A stretch of 64,000 bases of DNA from Bacteroidia bacterium (GCA_023151315.1 JAKLJE010000003.1:61732-125731); one strand, 5' to 3'. Shown: positions 7,845-16,422, counted from the first letter of the stretch. Notes: generated by a model from the letters alone, not told the origin. Translations and numbers: made by a program.

Positions 7845-8621
7845 TTATTTAGACGAAGAGCTCCGAATCCATTGCCCGTTATATTTAACTATAACTTCTT
7901 GTAGTTCCCCATTCCTGTAACTCTCTTTCTTTATTAACGAACCTGTTTCATCAAAATAATACTTCCACCCTTCCAGTTTATTGTTTTCATAACGCATAAT
8001 GCTTGACAGACACCCTGAAGGACTATATTGAACTGATACTCCATGTAGGTTTCCACTTGAATAGTTTACTATTTCCTTGAGTTCACCAGTGCCATAGTAC
8101 TTTTGGCAAGTATTGTTGTATAACATGCTATTTTGCAAATTCGAGTGTAGTAGACCGAGCTCTATTCGCTGATCTAAATTGTTGTATTTTTCGTAATAAA
8201 CGGCCGTGTCATTTAAGAAGTAGGTCCGGACATTAACATTAAGAGCGGAGTCGTGTTCAACGTAATTGTATAGCTTACCATTTTCATAATACGCAAACGC
8301 GGATGTATCACCATTTGGTAATAAGACAGCATAGGTACTGTCAACAATCGAATTGTTTCTGTATCGCCATTCTTGACGCAATTCTCCGGTTGGATACAGA
8401 TACCCAGACTTGATTATGAACCCATGAATGTATTCTGCGAAATAACACATGGTTACGTTTTTTATTCCACGGAATTCACTTCCATTACACGGCAATGAAT
8501 CTACATTTGAAATCCATAGGTTTCTTGCCTTGTCGTAATAACAATCACATGTTTGACCCCAAGCGGGTTCAATAACCAATATTAAAATTATTATACACCA
8601 AAAATCGAATCGAGCTTTCAT
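7845..8621 (-). CDS. Secreted MORN/YwqK-type repeat protein
   Basis: A 258-residue protein with an N-terminal signal peptide ending near PAWGQT. The body is built of short beta-hairpin repeats of the MORN/YwqK kind: YPTGELRQEWRYRNNS, YYGTGELKEIVNYSSGNLHG, YSPSGCLSSIMRYENNKLEG and FDETGSLIKKESYRNGELQ. Such proteins are common in Bacteroidota and are often labelled YwqK-family antitoxin components, though most have no demonstrated toxin partner. The start at 8621 (MKARFDFW) is preferred over a GTG at 8630. There is no obvious -7 element. It is AT-richer than its neighbours and sits with the ATPase gene in a minus-strand island between plus-strand operons. Confidence 0.75.
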   Translation of the reverse strand: MKARFDFWCIIILILVIEPAWGQTCDCYYDKARNLWISNVDSLPCNGSEFRGIKNVTMCYFAEYIHGFIIKSGYLYPTGELRQEWRYRNNSIVDSTYAVLLPNGDTSAFAYYENGKLYNYVEHDSALNVNVRTYFLNDTAVYYEKYNNLDQRIELGLLHSNLQNSMLYNNTCQKYYGTGELKEIVNYSSGNLHGVSVQYSPSGCLSSIMRYENNKLEGWKYYFDETGSLIKKESYRNGELQEVIVKYNGQWIRSSSSK

Positions 8622-8712
8622 TTTTCGCACTATTATTATAAATCAATTTATTTGTTCTGCGAGCTTTGTTAGTGTTACGCCCAAAAATCTAGACAGTTTC
8701 GTTGCGTGCCGT

Positions 8713-9831
8713 TTACAACACAAATTCTTCGAGGTTTGCGGGACTTACGGTCAGTGTTTTTCCCGGTGCATATGCTTTGGTGAAAGTGAGAGGGAATTTC
8801 ACTTTCTTTTTCTCGTTCCATTTAAATTCCCAGGCTGAAATCTCGCCGTTATTTTCTTCGAGGTAATCAATTTCCTGTTGCGCTGTTGTTCTCCAGAAGT
8901 ACCTGTTGTATACAACGTTTTGGTAGCGATTCTTTTTCATGCGTTCGCTGATTACAAAATTTTCCCATAGCGCACCTGTATCGTTTCTGGATGCAAGCGG
9001 ACTGAATTGGTTTATCACCGCGTTGCGTATGCCATTATCATGGAAATAAATTTTCTTCGACTTCTTTAACTCATTCCTGAGATTTCTTCCGAATGAAGGC
9101 AGTGTAAAAACCACAAACGCTCTTTCCAGAATATCAATGTAGTGCTCAACGGTTCCTTTGTCGATACCGCAATGTTGCCCGAGTTCATTAAAGGAAACTT
9201 CACTGCCAATCTGAAATGCAAGCGCTTGAATCAGTTTCTCCAACTTCTGTGGCTTCTTGATGTTCTCCCATATGAGAATATCTTTATACAGGTAACTGTC
9301 TGCTAAAGATTTAATAATTGAACGTGCCTGATCAGGAGTTGTAACTGCTTCCGGATAATACCCGTAAATCAAACGTTGTTCGAGAAGACGTTTTTCAGTA
9401 AGTAAACCGTGATGTGCGGTCATTTCTCCGAATGAGACAGGGAATAATTGGAATTCCTGTTTACGTCCTGTTAACGGTTCTTTGATTTTGTTCGCAAGAT
9501 CAAACGATGAAGATCCGGTGGCTATTACTTTCACCGTTTTTATTTGGTCAACAATTATTTTCAGACACAAGCCGATATTGCTGATGCGTTGCGCCTCATC
9601 AATAACAAGTAATTTGTGTTTACCGATTACAGCTTTCAAGCGGGTCGCATTCGGCTGTTCAAGCATGTCGCGCGTGTCTGCTTCATCACCGTTCAGCCAT
9701 AACACATCATCATCCTGAAAAAGATTCTGCAGCAATGTGGTTTTCCCGACTTGTCGCGGACCCAATAGAATTACAGCCTTGGTACCTTGCAAGGCTGCAC
9801 GTATTTCAGTTGCCTGGATTCTTGAAATCAT
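8713..9831 (-). CDS. AAA-family ATPase with C-terminal DUF4143
   Basis: The 372-residue protein has a P-loop GPRQVGKTT near residues 24-32, a Walker B LLVIDEAQ near 75-82 and a sensor-like VIATGSSSF segment, all typical of the AAA_14 family. The C-terminal half is DUF4143, with a winged-helix-like stretch (FNELGQHCGIDKGTVEHYIDILERAF) and a nuclease-like end (QQEIDYLEENNGEISAWEFKW). The E-I-D...E-x-K pattern in that end recalls PD-(D/E)xK folds. The biological role of the family is unsettled. The start is ATG 9831: the upstream TTG sits between it and the -7 element. The upstream region also has an 18-bp palindrome. Confidence 0.88.
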   Translation of the reverse strand: MISRIQATEIRAALQGTKAVILLGPRQVGKTTLLQNLFQDDDVLWLNGDEADTRDMLEQPNATRLKAVIGKHKLLVIDEAQRISNIGLCLKIIVDQIKTVKVIATGSSSFDLANKIKEPLTGRKQEFQLFPVSFGEMTAHHGLLTEKRLLEQRLIYGYYPEAVTTPDQARSIIKSLADSYLYKDILIWENIKKPQKLEKLIQALAFQIGSEVSFNELGQHCGIDKGTVEHYIDILERAFVVFTLPSFGRNLRNELKKSKKIYFHDNGIRNAVINQFSPLASRNDTGALWENFVISERMKKNRYQNVVYNRYFWRTTAQQEIDYLEENNGEISAWEFKWNEKKKVKFPLTFTKAYAPGKTLTVSPANLEEFVL

Positions 9832-9836
9832 CAATT

Positions 9837-9844
9837 CAAAAATA
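9837..9844 (-). promoter_or_regulatory. -7 promoter element of the AAA ATPase gene
   Basis: Reads TATTTTTG on the minus strand (TAnnTTTG) and ends 5 nt before the ATG, predicting a nearly leaderless mRNA. Confidence 0.5.
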
Positions 9845-9851
9845 TGATAAA

Positions 9852-9869
9852 TTTCGATTCAAATCGAAA
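9852..9869. promoter_or_regulatory. Palindrome upstream of the AAA ATPase promoter
   Basis: TTTCGATT and AATCGAAA are perfect inverted arms around a 2-bp centre. The palindrome covers the region where the -33 element of the ATPase promoter would lie, the position expected for an operator. No regulator gene is adjacent. Confidence 0.4.
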
Positions 9870-10185
9870 ATAAATATAATAAAAGGGGAATAAGATCGAA
9901 AAAAATATGATTTTCTGATTTTATGAGTAATTGAATTCGGAGTGATGATGTAACCTTGCCGCGAGGTCTTTCCGAACAAGTATTAATTTTCGGATCCGGC
10001 AATGATTTGTGCAGTGAATCTTGCGGGAAAGCAAGATGGTCAGAAGTCCATTTTTCGGACATTAGCGGTTCTGCTGATAGCCGCTGAAATGGGCAAATCA
10101 AGCAAAAAAGCCCGATTTTTAGCTATTTAAAGAAGCTTGAATGAAAATTGAGTGATTTTCTTCCTGAGAATCGGGCTAAACTTAT
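9870..10185. other. Gap between the ATPase gene and rplU
   Basis: I see no gene here. It holds a short hairpin (TCTTGC/GCAAGA, 10019-10036) and a 9-bp perfect inverted repeat AGCCCGATT (10109-10117) with AATCGGGCT (10169-10177) just upstream of the rplU promoter. A weaker pairing GGGC/GCCC also lies near 10091-10113. Confidence 0.5.
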
Positions 10186-10193
10186 TATCTTCG
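10186..10193 (+). promoter_or_regulatory. Probable -7 element of rplU-rpmA
   Basis: TATCTTCG differs from TAnnTTTG at one base. The same TTCG variant precedes purH (TACCTTCG, 32751) and the PpiD-like gene (TATATTCG, 46502-46495). It lies 37 nt before the rplU ATG. Confidence 0.4.
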
Positions 10194-10230
10194 CATCCCT
10201 TTTAAAGGAATAACTACTAAACAATTCATC

Positions 10231-10761
10231 ATGTACGCAATCGTAGAAATAGCCGGGCTCCAGTACAAAGTGGCAAAAAAACAGCGTGTTTTTGTGCACC
10301 GCCTCGAGGCTAACGAAGGTGAGAACGTAGAGTTCTCTAAAGTCCTTCTCATTGACAACGACGGTAAAATTACCGTTGGCGCTCCTGTTGTAGACGGAGC
10401 ACGTGTTGCAGCAAAAGTGCTGTCACACATGAAAGGTGATAAAGTTCTTGTTTTCAAGAAAAAGCGCCGTAAAGGTTACCAGAAATTGAATGGTCACCGT
10501 CAGCAAATGACTGAACTTCTGATTCAGGCTGTGCTTGGCAAAGGAGAAAAACTCAGCGCTGAAGATGCGAAACTCGAAGTTGCATCAACTCTCGAATTGA
10601 AGCGTCGCTCTGCTGCTAAATCTGCTAAGAAGGTTTACGCAGTAACTGAAAAAGAAGAAGAGGAAGTAGTTGAAGAGAAGCCGAAAAAAGCAGCGAAGAA
10701 AGCTCCTGCTAAAAAGGCTGCAGCTAAGAAAACTGCAACTAAAAAGAAAAAAGAAGACTAA
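10231..10761 (+). CDS. rplU: 50S ribosomal protein bL21 with long basic tail
   Basis: The first ~100 residues are canonical bL21: [18 protein letters not shown] at the start and [20 protein letters not shown] with [11 protein letters not shown] near residues 68-95. L21 binds 23S rRNA in the large subunit. The protein is 176 residues, compared with about 103 in Escherichia coli. The extension has an acidic stretch ([11 protein letters not shown]) followed by a Lys/Ala-rich repeat ([16 protein letters not shown]), similar to histone H1-like tails. Extended L21 proteins occur in other Bacteroidota. It is followed 59 nt later by rpmA, the usual partner. Confidence 0.97.
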   Translation: MYAIVEIAGLQYKVAKKQRVFVHRLEANEGENVEFSKVLLIDNDGKITVGAPVVDGARVAAKVLSHMKGDKVLVFKKKRRKGYQKLNGHRQQMTELLIQAVLGKGEKLSAEDAKLEVASTLELKRRSAAKSAKKVYAVTEKEEEEVVEEKPKKAAKKAPAKKAAAKKTATKKKKED

Positions 10762-10820
10762 AACAACCGTTGAGTAAGTCGGCTTTAACAATCTGACAAA
10801 CACAACTAATACTTAAAGTA

Positions 10821-11084
10821 ATGGCACACAAAAAAGGTGAAGGTAAAGTAAAGAACGGCCGTGAATCCGAAGCAAAACGTCTTGGTATCAAGATCTATGG
10901 TGGACAGGCTGCACTTGCCGGCAACATCATCGTTCGTCAGCGTGGCACACGCCACTTCGCAGGCGCTAACGTTGGCATGGGCAAGGACCACACACTGTTT
11001 GCACTTGTTGATGGTATCGTGAAGTTCACTAAGAAGCGCGATGACCGTTCGTATGTTTCAGTTGAGCCTATCACGGCTGAGTAA
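10821..11084 (+). CDS. rpmA: 50S ribosomal protein bL27
   Basis: An 87-residue bL27, whose N-terminus reaches towards the peptidyl-transferase centre. It shows [20 protein letters not shown] at the start, the [20 protein letters not shown] core, and [18 protein letters not shown]. There is no N-terminal extension of the kind that is proteolytically removed in Firmicutes. It forms the standard rplU-rpmA operon and is followed by a strong terminator. Confidence 0.98.
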   Translation: MAHKKGEGKVKNGRESEAKRLGIKIYGGQAALAGNIIVRQRGTRHFAGANVGMGKDHTLFALVDGIVKFTKKRDDRSYVSVEPITAE

Positions 11085-11109
11085 TCGAGACATTCTCTTA
11101 AAACTATTC

Positions 11110-11143
11110 GCACCCGTCTCCATGAGGCGGGTGCTTTGTTTTT
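11110..11143 (+). terminator. Intrinsic terminator after rpmA
   Basis: GCACCCGTCTC pairs with GAGGCGGGTGC around a CAT loop (11 positions, one T-G pair), followed by TTTGTTTTT. Confidence 0.88.
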
Positions 11144-11211
11144 AGGATGACGCAGAGTAGTTGCTGCTGCCACAGATTGCTCAGATGTCACAGATGAAAT
11201 GTATCAGCCTG

Positions 11212-11269
11212 AATCTGTGAAATCTGCGTTAAGAAGTTGTACTTACCCTCTTCGCAGATTACGCAGATT
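11212..11269. repeat. Intergenic repeat unit, copy A
   Basis: AATCTGTGAAATCTGCGT, a spacer of about 20 bp, then CTTCGCAGATTACGCAGATT. The two ends are imperfect inverted repeats of each other. The unit recurs 123 bp downstream. A shorter related piece (CACAGATTGCTCAGATGTCACAG) lies at about 11171-11193. Confidence 0.75.
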
Positions 11270-11334
11270 CTTTATTATGGGATTACATTTGCGCATCTCT
11301 GCGGCAATGTATATCACCCGTATGAACACGAGGC

Positions 11335-11391
11335 AATCTGTGAAATCTGCGTAAACGGTTGAACTCGCTTTCTTCGCAGATTACGTTGATT
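11335..11391. repeat. Intergenic repeat unit, copy B
   Basis: Second copy of the unit at 11212: the same AATCTGTGAAATCTGCGT arm, an 18-20 bp spacer, and CTTCGCAGATTACG, then divergence. More degenerate fragments (CTGCGGCA, GCGGCAAAC) continue to about 11490. The whole rpmA-serS gap of 480 bp contains no gene; it looks like an accumulation site for this repeat family. Confidence 0.7.
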
Positions 11392-11538
11392 ATTAGCGCG
11401 TGAAAATTGTCTGCGTTTTCTGCGCCATCAGCGGCAAACCACATCCAAACGATCAACGGCAAACTGTCTTGACGCCCTCTGCGGCATTCATTCCTCATTA
11501 ATCCTGAGATTATTCAAGGTTTCTGCCTAATCTCTTTC

Positions 11539-11546
11539 TAAATTTG
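11539..11546 (+). promoter_or_regulatory. -7 promoter element of the serS operon
   Basis: TAAATTTG fits TAnnTTTG and ends 18 nt before the serS ATG at 11565. It rules out a TTG at 11544 as start codon. Confidence 0.55.
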
Positions 11547-11564
11547 AATCAGAATTTTCAATTT

Positions 11565-12836
11565 ATGTTACAACTCCAAACCATCCGCGAAAGTAAAGAC
11601 GAAGTGATCCGCCGTCTGGCGAAGAAACATTTCGACGGTCCGAAATTCATCAACGAAATTGCACGCATCGATTCCGAGCGACGCAAAACGCTTACTGAAC
11701 TTGAGACAATCAAGGCAGAGGCAAATGCACTCGCGAAGCAAATCGGCGAGTTGATGAAATCAGGAAAGAAAGCAGAAGCAGATGACATCAAGAATAAAAG
11801 CGTTGCTCTGAAAGATTCTGAAAAGAAACTTCAGGAAGTGCTTGCCGCATTTGAAGAAGAACAATTCAATCTTTTGGTTCAGGTTCCGAATCTTCCGAAT
11901 GAAGTAGTTCCTGAAGGCCGCACTCCCGCAGAGAACGCAACTGTATTCACACACGGCGATATTCCTAAACTTCACGAAGGCGCGGTTCCGCATTGGGATC
12001 TCGCAGCGAAATATGATCTTATCGATTTCGAACTCGGCGTGAAACTCACCGGCGCAGGTTTTCCCGTGTACAAGAACAAAGGAGCCAAACTTCAGCGTGC
12101 GTTGATCAATTTCTTCCTCGACCGCGCTGCACAGGCTGGTTACATGGAAGTGCAACCACCGATCATGGTGAACAAAGATTCAGGATTCGGAACCGGACAA
12201 CTTCCCGATAAAGAAGGGCAGATGTACCATGTTACTGTTGACGATCTTTATTTGATTCCAACTGCTGAAGTGCCGATCACAAATATTTACCGTGATGTAA
12301 TTCTGAAAGCGGAAGAGCTTCCGGTTAAGAATTGCGGCTACACACCATGCTTCCGTCGCGAAGCCGGATCATACGGTAAAGATGTTCGCGGATTGAATCG
12401 TCTTCATCAATTTGATAAAGTGGAAATCGTGCAGATCGCGCATCCATCAAAGTCTTATGAAATTCTTGAAGAAATGCGCCACTATGTTGCAGGTCTTCTT
12501 AAGGAACTCGGATTGCCTTTCCGTACGCTTCTGCTTTGCGGCGGTGATATGAGTTTCGCTTCTGCACAGACTTATGATATGGAAGTATATTCTGCTGCGC
12601 AGGAGAAATGGCTTGAAGTAAGTTCCGTTTCCAACTTCGAAGCATTTCAGAGTAACCGACTGAAACTTCGTTTCCGCGAAGGGAATGAGAAACCTCAACT
12701 CGCACACACACTGAACGGTTCTGCTCTTGCTTTACCGCGCATAGTAGCAGCGTTGCTGGAAAATAATCAGACACCTGAAGGAATCATCATTCCTGAAGTG
12801 TTGCGCCCGTACACCGGATTTGACAAAATATCTTAA
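11565..12836 (+). CDS. serS: Seryl-tRNA synthetase
   Basis: A class II aminoacyl-tRNA synthetase that charges tRNA-Ser (and tRNA-Sec if present). The product has 423 residues, normal length. The N-terminal coiled-coil arm covers about residues 1-105 (DEVIRRLAKKHFDGPKFI, then long heptads). Class II motifs follow: motif 1 near KGAKLQRALINFFLD, motif 2 PCFRREAGSYGKDVRGLNR, and motif 3 LNGSALALPRIVAALLENNQ near the end. The TAEVP segment of the serine-binding loop is present (LIPTAEVPITN). It is the first gene of a tight run serS-lipoprotein-TPR-DUF4286-rsmA. Confidence 0.97.
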   Translation: MLQLQTIRESKDEVIRRLAKKHFDGPKFINEIARIDSERRKTLTELETIKAEANALAKQIGELMKSGKKAEADDIKNKSVALKDSEKKLQEVLAAFEEEQFNLLVQVPNLPNEVVPEGRTPAENATVFTHGDIPKLHEGAVPHWDLAAKYDLIDFELGVKLTGAGFPVYKNKGAKLQRALINFFLDRAAQAGYMEVQPPIMVNKDSGFGTGQLPDKEGQMYHVTVDDLYLIPTAEVPITNIYRDVILKAEELPVKNCGYTPCFRREAGSYGKDVRGLNRLHQFDKVEIVQIAHPSKSYEILEEMRHYVAGLLKELGLPFRTLLLCGGDMSFASAQTYDMEVYSAAQEKWLEVSSVSNFEAFQSNRLKLRFREGNEKPQLAHTLNGSALALPRIVAALLENNQTPEGIIIPEVLRPYTGFDKIS

Positions 12837-12849
12837 TGTGGAAAACGTT

Positions 12850-13422
12850 ATGAAGAAGCATCTCGTATATACAGCAGCTGTCAGTCTGTTTTTGTTCTCA
12901 TGCGGCGGTCCTGATCGCACAGCTGAATTGAAAACGGTTGATAGTTTGATGAAAGTTCTGGATGCAACGGATTCGATTATCGGCACGTTGAATCTTGATG
13001 ATGTGAAGAAGCGCGGGGAAGAAGTTGCAAACAACAGAAAGTACATTCAGTTTAACGTGAATATGCTGAAGGATACGCTCGATTTCAATACTGCATTGAT
13101 GCTTACGGAATACCGTGAAGCCGGCAAGTTCTTTGATAAAATCAGGAACGAGGCAATGCATATTGATCGCTCTGTGGATTCTGCGCGCGTGAGTCTGAAT
13201 AATCTCAAACACGATCTCGAAAACAATTCATTGGCAGAGGGAATCGACCTAAATGCAAGTCTGGCGGGAGAACGTGCACAGGCCGCTGAAATGAAAGCGT
13301 ATGCTGAGAATCTGCAACTGATGGTGAAAGCTACAACGGCTTCGCATGATACGCTTGCACCGAAAGTGAACGCATATGTAAAGCTGATGAACGAAAAGCT
13401 CGCAGCACAAAAACAGAAGTAA
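12850..13422 (+). CDS. Coiled-coil lipoprotein of unknown function
   Basis: A 190-residue product starting MKKHLVYTAAVSLFLFSCGG; the LFSC lipobox predicts lipidation at Cys18. The rest is almost entirely helical and charged, with long heptad-like stretches (LMKVLDATDSIIGTLNLDDVKKRGEEVANN). It probably forms an extended coiled coil in the periplasm. It starts 13 nt after serS and ends 4 nt before the TPR protein. Co-occurrence with the secreted TPR protein suggests an envelope role for the pair; this is inference. Confidence 0.8.
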   Translation: MKKHLVYTAAVSLFLFSCGGPDRTAELKTVDSLMKVLDATDSIIGTLNLDDVKKRGEEVANNRKYIQFNVNMLKDTLDFNTALMLTEYREAGKFFDKIRNEAMHIDRSVDSARVSLNNLKHDLENNSLAEGIDLNASLAGERAQAAEMKAYAENLQLMVKATTASHDTLAPKVNAYVKLMNEKLAAQKQK

Positions 13423-13426
13423 AAGC

Positions 13427-15280
13427 ATGATCAGAGCCGCAGGACTGTTTCTTGTTTGTTTCCTGCTGGTGCAATTCAATCTGAATGCACAGGATACCAC
13501 ACTTGTGCCCGCTTCTCCCGATGAACAGCTTGCAGTACAATATTATCAGGCCGGTGAATATGACAAGGCTGTGATTTACTATGAGAAATTGTACAACAAG
13601 AATCCGATTGCGATTTATTACAACTACTATCTCAACTGCCTCATCTACACTAAGAATTTTAAAAAGGCAGAGAAGACAGTTAAGAAACAGCAGTCGAATA
13701 ACAAGTGGGATCTCCGCTATCACATCGACTTCGGTCGCGTGTACCGTGCAGACGGCAACGAAGACAAAGCAAAAAAGGAGTTTGATCTCGCCGTTGACGG
13801 TATCAATGCTTCAACTTCGCCCAAGCATGTGATTGAAGTGTGCAATGCGTTCATGGGCATCAATGAAACCGGCTATGCGGTTGATGCACTCAAACGCGGA
13901 AGGAAGGAACTCAACGGAGTTTATACATTCAACATTGAACTTGCGGAAGTTTATGCAGTGCGTAAGGAATGGGCCAACATGGTGAATGAGTATCTGGACT
14001 TGCTCACAATTTCGGAAGGATTCAAAGTTCAGGTTCAGGAACAATTGCAGGCGCAACTCGATGCTGATGTTGACGGACAGATTCACCCTGTTCTGAAAAC
14101 GGAACTCATCAAGCGTTCGCAGAAGCAGCCGGATAAAATCATCTGGAATGAAATGCTCATGTGGTATTACATGCAGCAGGATAATTTTGCGATGGCATTG
14201 ATTCAGGCGAAAGCAGTAGATAAACGTGCGAAGAAAGACGGCGAACAAGTGATGGATCTTGCCGAAACCGCACGTGCCAATAAAGAATATGCGGTTGCAA
14301 CCGAAGCTTACGATTACGTGATTTCACTGGGAACTACCTGCTACAATTACAATCGGGCACGTATCGAAAAAGTGAATACACGTTACGAGCAGATTACTGC
14401 CACAACGGAATATTCTCAACCTGATTTGCTTTCTCTGGAATCGGAGATGATTGCCACCTTGGATGAATTGGGAAAAGGTCCGGCAACAATTTCATTGATG
14501 AAAACGTTGGCGCATCTTCAGGCATTTTATCTGAAAAAAACAAAAGCAGCGATTACGCTCCTTGAGGAAACATTGACTTTACCGGGCGTTACAGCTTTGA
14601 AGCAGGCAGAATGTAAACTGGAGCTCGGTGATGTGTTGTTGCTCGACGGACAGGTTTGGGAAGCATCATTGCGTTATTCACAAGTGGAGAAAGCATTCAA
14701 GATGGAGCCGATCGGAAATGAAGCCAAGTTCCGCAACGCGAAGATTGCATTTTACATTGGCGACTTCGAATGGTCGCAGGTGCAGTGCAATGTATTGAAA
14801 GAATCACCTTCGAAATTAATTGCCAACGATGCGATGTATCTGTCGATCCTGATTACTGATAATCTGGCACTGGACAGCAATCCTGAACCGCTGATGTATT
14901 TTGCAAAAGCGGATCTCATGTTATTTCAGAATCGGTATACTGATGCTTTGCTTTATCTGGATTCACTTGAAAAATTGTATCCAACACATTCATTGGCGGA
15001 TGACATTCTCTATATGCGTTATCGTATTGCGTTCAAACAGCAGAAGTACAAAGAAGCAGCAGGATTTCTTGAACGACTGATTGCGTCTTACGGACAGGAC
15101 GTCCTCGGCGATGATGCAACTTTCCGACTTGCGGAGTTGTACGATTTTCATCTCAACGATAAAGAGAAAGCAAAACAATATTACCTCGATCTCATTACCA
15201 ACTATCCCGGAAGTCTTTTCCGTGTGGATGCGCAGAAGCGGTACAGGATTCTGAGAGGTGACGCAAACGGAGATCAATAA
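13427..15280 (+). CDS. Secreted tetratricopeptide-repeat protein
   Basis: A 617-residue protein with a signal peptide (MIRAAGLFLVCFLLVQFNLNAQ) and TPR motifs over most of its length. Clear ones are YYQAGEYDKAVIYYEKLYNKNP near residues 37-58, YHIDFGRVYRADGNEDKAKKEF, LADGQ-like repeats near 400-440, and LFQNRYTDALLYLDSLEKLYP near 495-515. The last repeats, with KEAAGFLERLIASYG and KEKAKQYYLDLITNYPGS, resemble the TolA-binding YbgF/BamD style. It is a likely periplasmic scaffold. It lies between the lipoprotein (4 nt) and the DUF4286 gene (2 nt). Confidence 0.85.
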   Translation: MIRAAGLFLVCFLLVQFNLNAQDTTLVPASPDEQLAVQYYQAGEYDKAVIYYEKLYNKNPIAIYYNYYLNCLIYTKNFKKAEKTVKKQQSNNKWDLRYHIDFGRVYRADGNEDKAKKEFDLAVDGINASTSPKHVIEVCNAFMGINETGYAVDALKRGRKELNGVYTFNIELAEVYAVRKEWANMVNEYLDLLTISEGFKVQVQEQLQAQLDADVDGQIHPVLKTELIKRSQKQPDKIIWNEMLMWYYMQQDNFAMALIQAKAVDKRAKKDGEQVMDLAETARANKEYAVATEAYDYVISLGTTCYNYNRARIEKVNTRYEQITATTEYSQPDLLSLESEMIATLDELGKGPATISLMKTLAHLQAFYLKKTKAAITLLEETLTLPGVTALKQAECKLELGDVLLLDGQVWEASLRYSQVEKAFKMEPIGNEAKFRNAKIAFYIGDFEWSQVQCNVLKESPSKLIANDAMYLSILITDNLALDSNPEPLMYFAKADLMLFQNRYTDALLYLDSLEKLYPTHSLADDILYMRYRIAFKQQKYKEAAGFLERLIASYGQDVLGDDATFRLAELYDFHLNDKEKAKQYYLDLITNYPGSLFRVDAQKRYRILRGDANGDQ

Positions 15281-15282
15281 TT

Positions 15283-15585
15283 ATGATCATTTACAACGTA
15301 ACAGTTAACATCGATAATTCCGTTCACGACGAATGGCTGGAATGGATGAAATCAAAACACATTCCGGATGTGGTTGGCACAGGATGTTTCACCGAAGGAA
15401 AGATATTCCGTATTCTCGTGAATGAAGAAAGCGGAATCAGTTATTCGGTGCAGTATTCAGCAGCAAGCATGGATGATGTGAACCGTTATCTGAAAGAACA
15501 TGCCGAATCATTGCGCAACGATGCACTGCGATTGTACAAAGACAAGTTTGTTGCATTCCGTACACTTCTTGAACATATCGACTAG
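15283..15585 (+). CDS. DUF4286 family protein
   Basis: A 100-residue cytoplasmic protein matching DUF4286: [20 protein letters not shown] at the start, [20 protein letters not shown] in the middle, and [20 protein letters not shown]. It looks like a ferredoxin-like alpha/beta fold. Its function is unknown. It commonly lies directly upstream of rsmA in Bacteroidota; here its stop codon overlaps the rsmA GTG start by 1 nt, so the two are translationally coupled. Confidence 0.85.
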   Translation: MIIYNVTVNIDNSVHDEWLEWMKSKHIPDVVGTGCFTEGKIFRILVNEESGISYSVQYSAASMDDVNRYLKEHAESLRNDALRLYKDKFVAFRTLLEHID

Positions 15586-16358
15586 TGGATAAGGTACGCG
15601 CAAAGAAGCATCTGGGTCAGCATTTCCTGACGGATCAGAATATAGCCGCTAAAATTGCAGACGCATTGCAACCGGAAGGAAAGTATGCGAAAGCATTGGA
15701 GGTTGGTCCGGGCATGGGTGTACTTACGAAGTTCCTGCTCGAGCGCAGTGATCTTGAAACGTGGGTTGTGGAGATTGATACGGAATCTGTTGCCTATCTC
15801 AGCGAACATTATCCGCAATTGCGCCCCAGAATCATTGCCGGAGATTTTCTCAAACAGGATTTCGAAACGTTTTTCAGTGAACCTTGTGCGGTGATCGGGA
15901 ATTTCCCTTACAACATTTCAACGCAGATTCTTTTTCGCGTGCTCGACTACAAAGATCAGATTCCGGAAGTGGTAGGAATGTTTCAGAAAGAAGTTGCGGA
16001 ACGTATTGCGGAAAAACCCGGAAGTAAAACGTATGGAATTACCAGTGTATTGCTTCAGGCATGGTATGATATAGAATATCTGTTCACTGTTCATGAGAAT
16101 GTATTTTCACCACCTCCAAAAGTGAAATCCGCTGTAATACGATTACGACGTAATGATGTGAAAGATCTCGGTTGCGATGCGAAACTGTTTACTCAAGTGG
16201 TAAAAGCTGCATTCAATCAACGTCGCAAGCAATTGCGCAACTCTTTACACGCTTTTAACATCAAACCCGGAGAAGAAAGTAATCCTGTGTTTACGCGTCG
16301 TCCGGAGCAATTGTCGGTACAGGAGTTTATTGCCCTGACACAGATTCTCAGTATCTGA
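15585..16358 (+). CDS. rsmA: 16S rRNA dimethyladenosine transferase
   Basis: RsmA (KsgA) dimethylates the two adjacent adenosines in the 3'-terminal hairpin of 16S rRNA, a late step of small-subunit assembly. The 257-residue protein starts with [23 protein letters not shown]. It has the SAM-binding motif [10 protein letters not shown] (motif I), the acidic [10 protein letters not shown] motif II, and the catalytic motif [10 protein letters not shown], with F where most family members have L. The C-terminal domain includes [12 protein letters not shown]. It is the last gene of the serS run. Confidence 0.96.
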   Translation: MDKVRAKKHLGQHFLTDQNIAAKIADALQPEGKYAKALEVGPGMGVLTKFLLERSDLETWVVEIDTESVAYLSEHYPQLRPRIIAGDFLKQDFETFFSEPCAVIGNFPYNISTQILFRVLDYKDQIPEVVGMFQKEVAERIAEKPGSKTYGITSVLLQAWYDIEYLFTVHENVFSPPPKVKSAVIRLRRNDVKDLGCDAKLFTQVVKAAFNQRRKQLRNSLHAFNIKPGEESNPVFTRRPEQLSVQEFIALTQILSI

Positions 16359-16364
16359 TGATAG

Positions 16365-16422
16365 AATTATACAATGCTCAAATTATACAATCAGAAACTC
16401 CTTAATTGACTCATTGTATAAT
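16365..16422. repeat. Direct and inverted AATTATACAAT repeats after rsmA
   Basis: AATTATACAAT occurs at 16365-16375 and 16381-16391, and its inverted form ATTGTATAAT at 16413-16422. There is no T-run, so it is not a standard terminator. It lies 44-100 bp upstream of the mgtE -7 element and could be a regulatory site. Confidence 0.5.

Noticed and set aside
9859-10101. Open frame on the minus strand between the ATPase gene and rplU
   Set aside because: Short, no signal or family, overlaps the palindrome and promoter region of the ATPase gene.
11085-11564. CRISPR array in the repeat-bearing gap after rpmA
   Set aside because: Only two imperfect units with non-uniform spacing and internal inverted symmetry, and no cas genes nearby.
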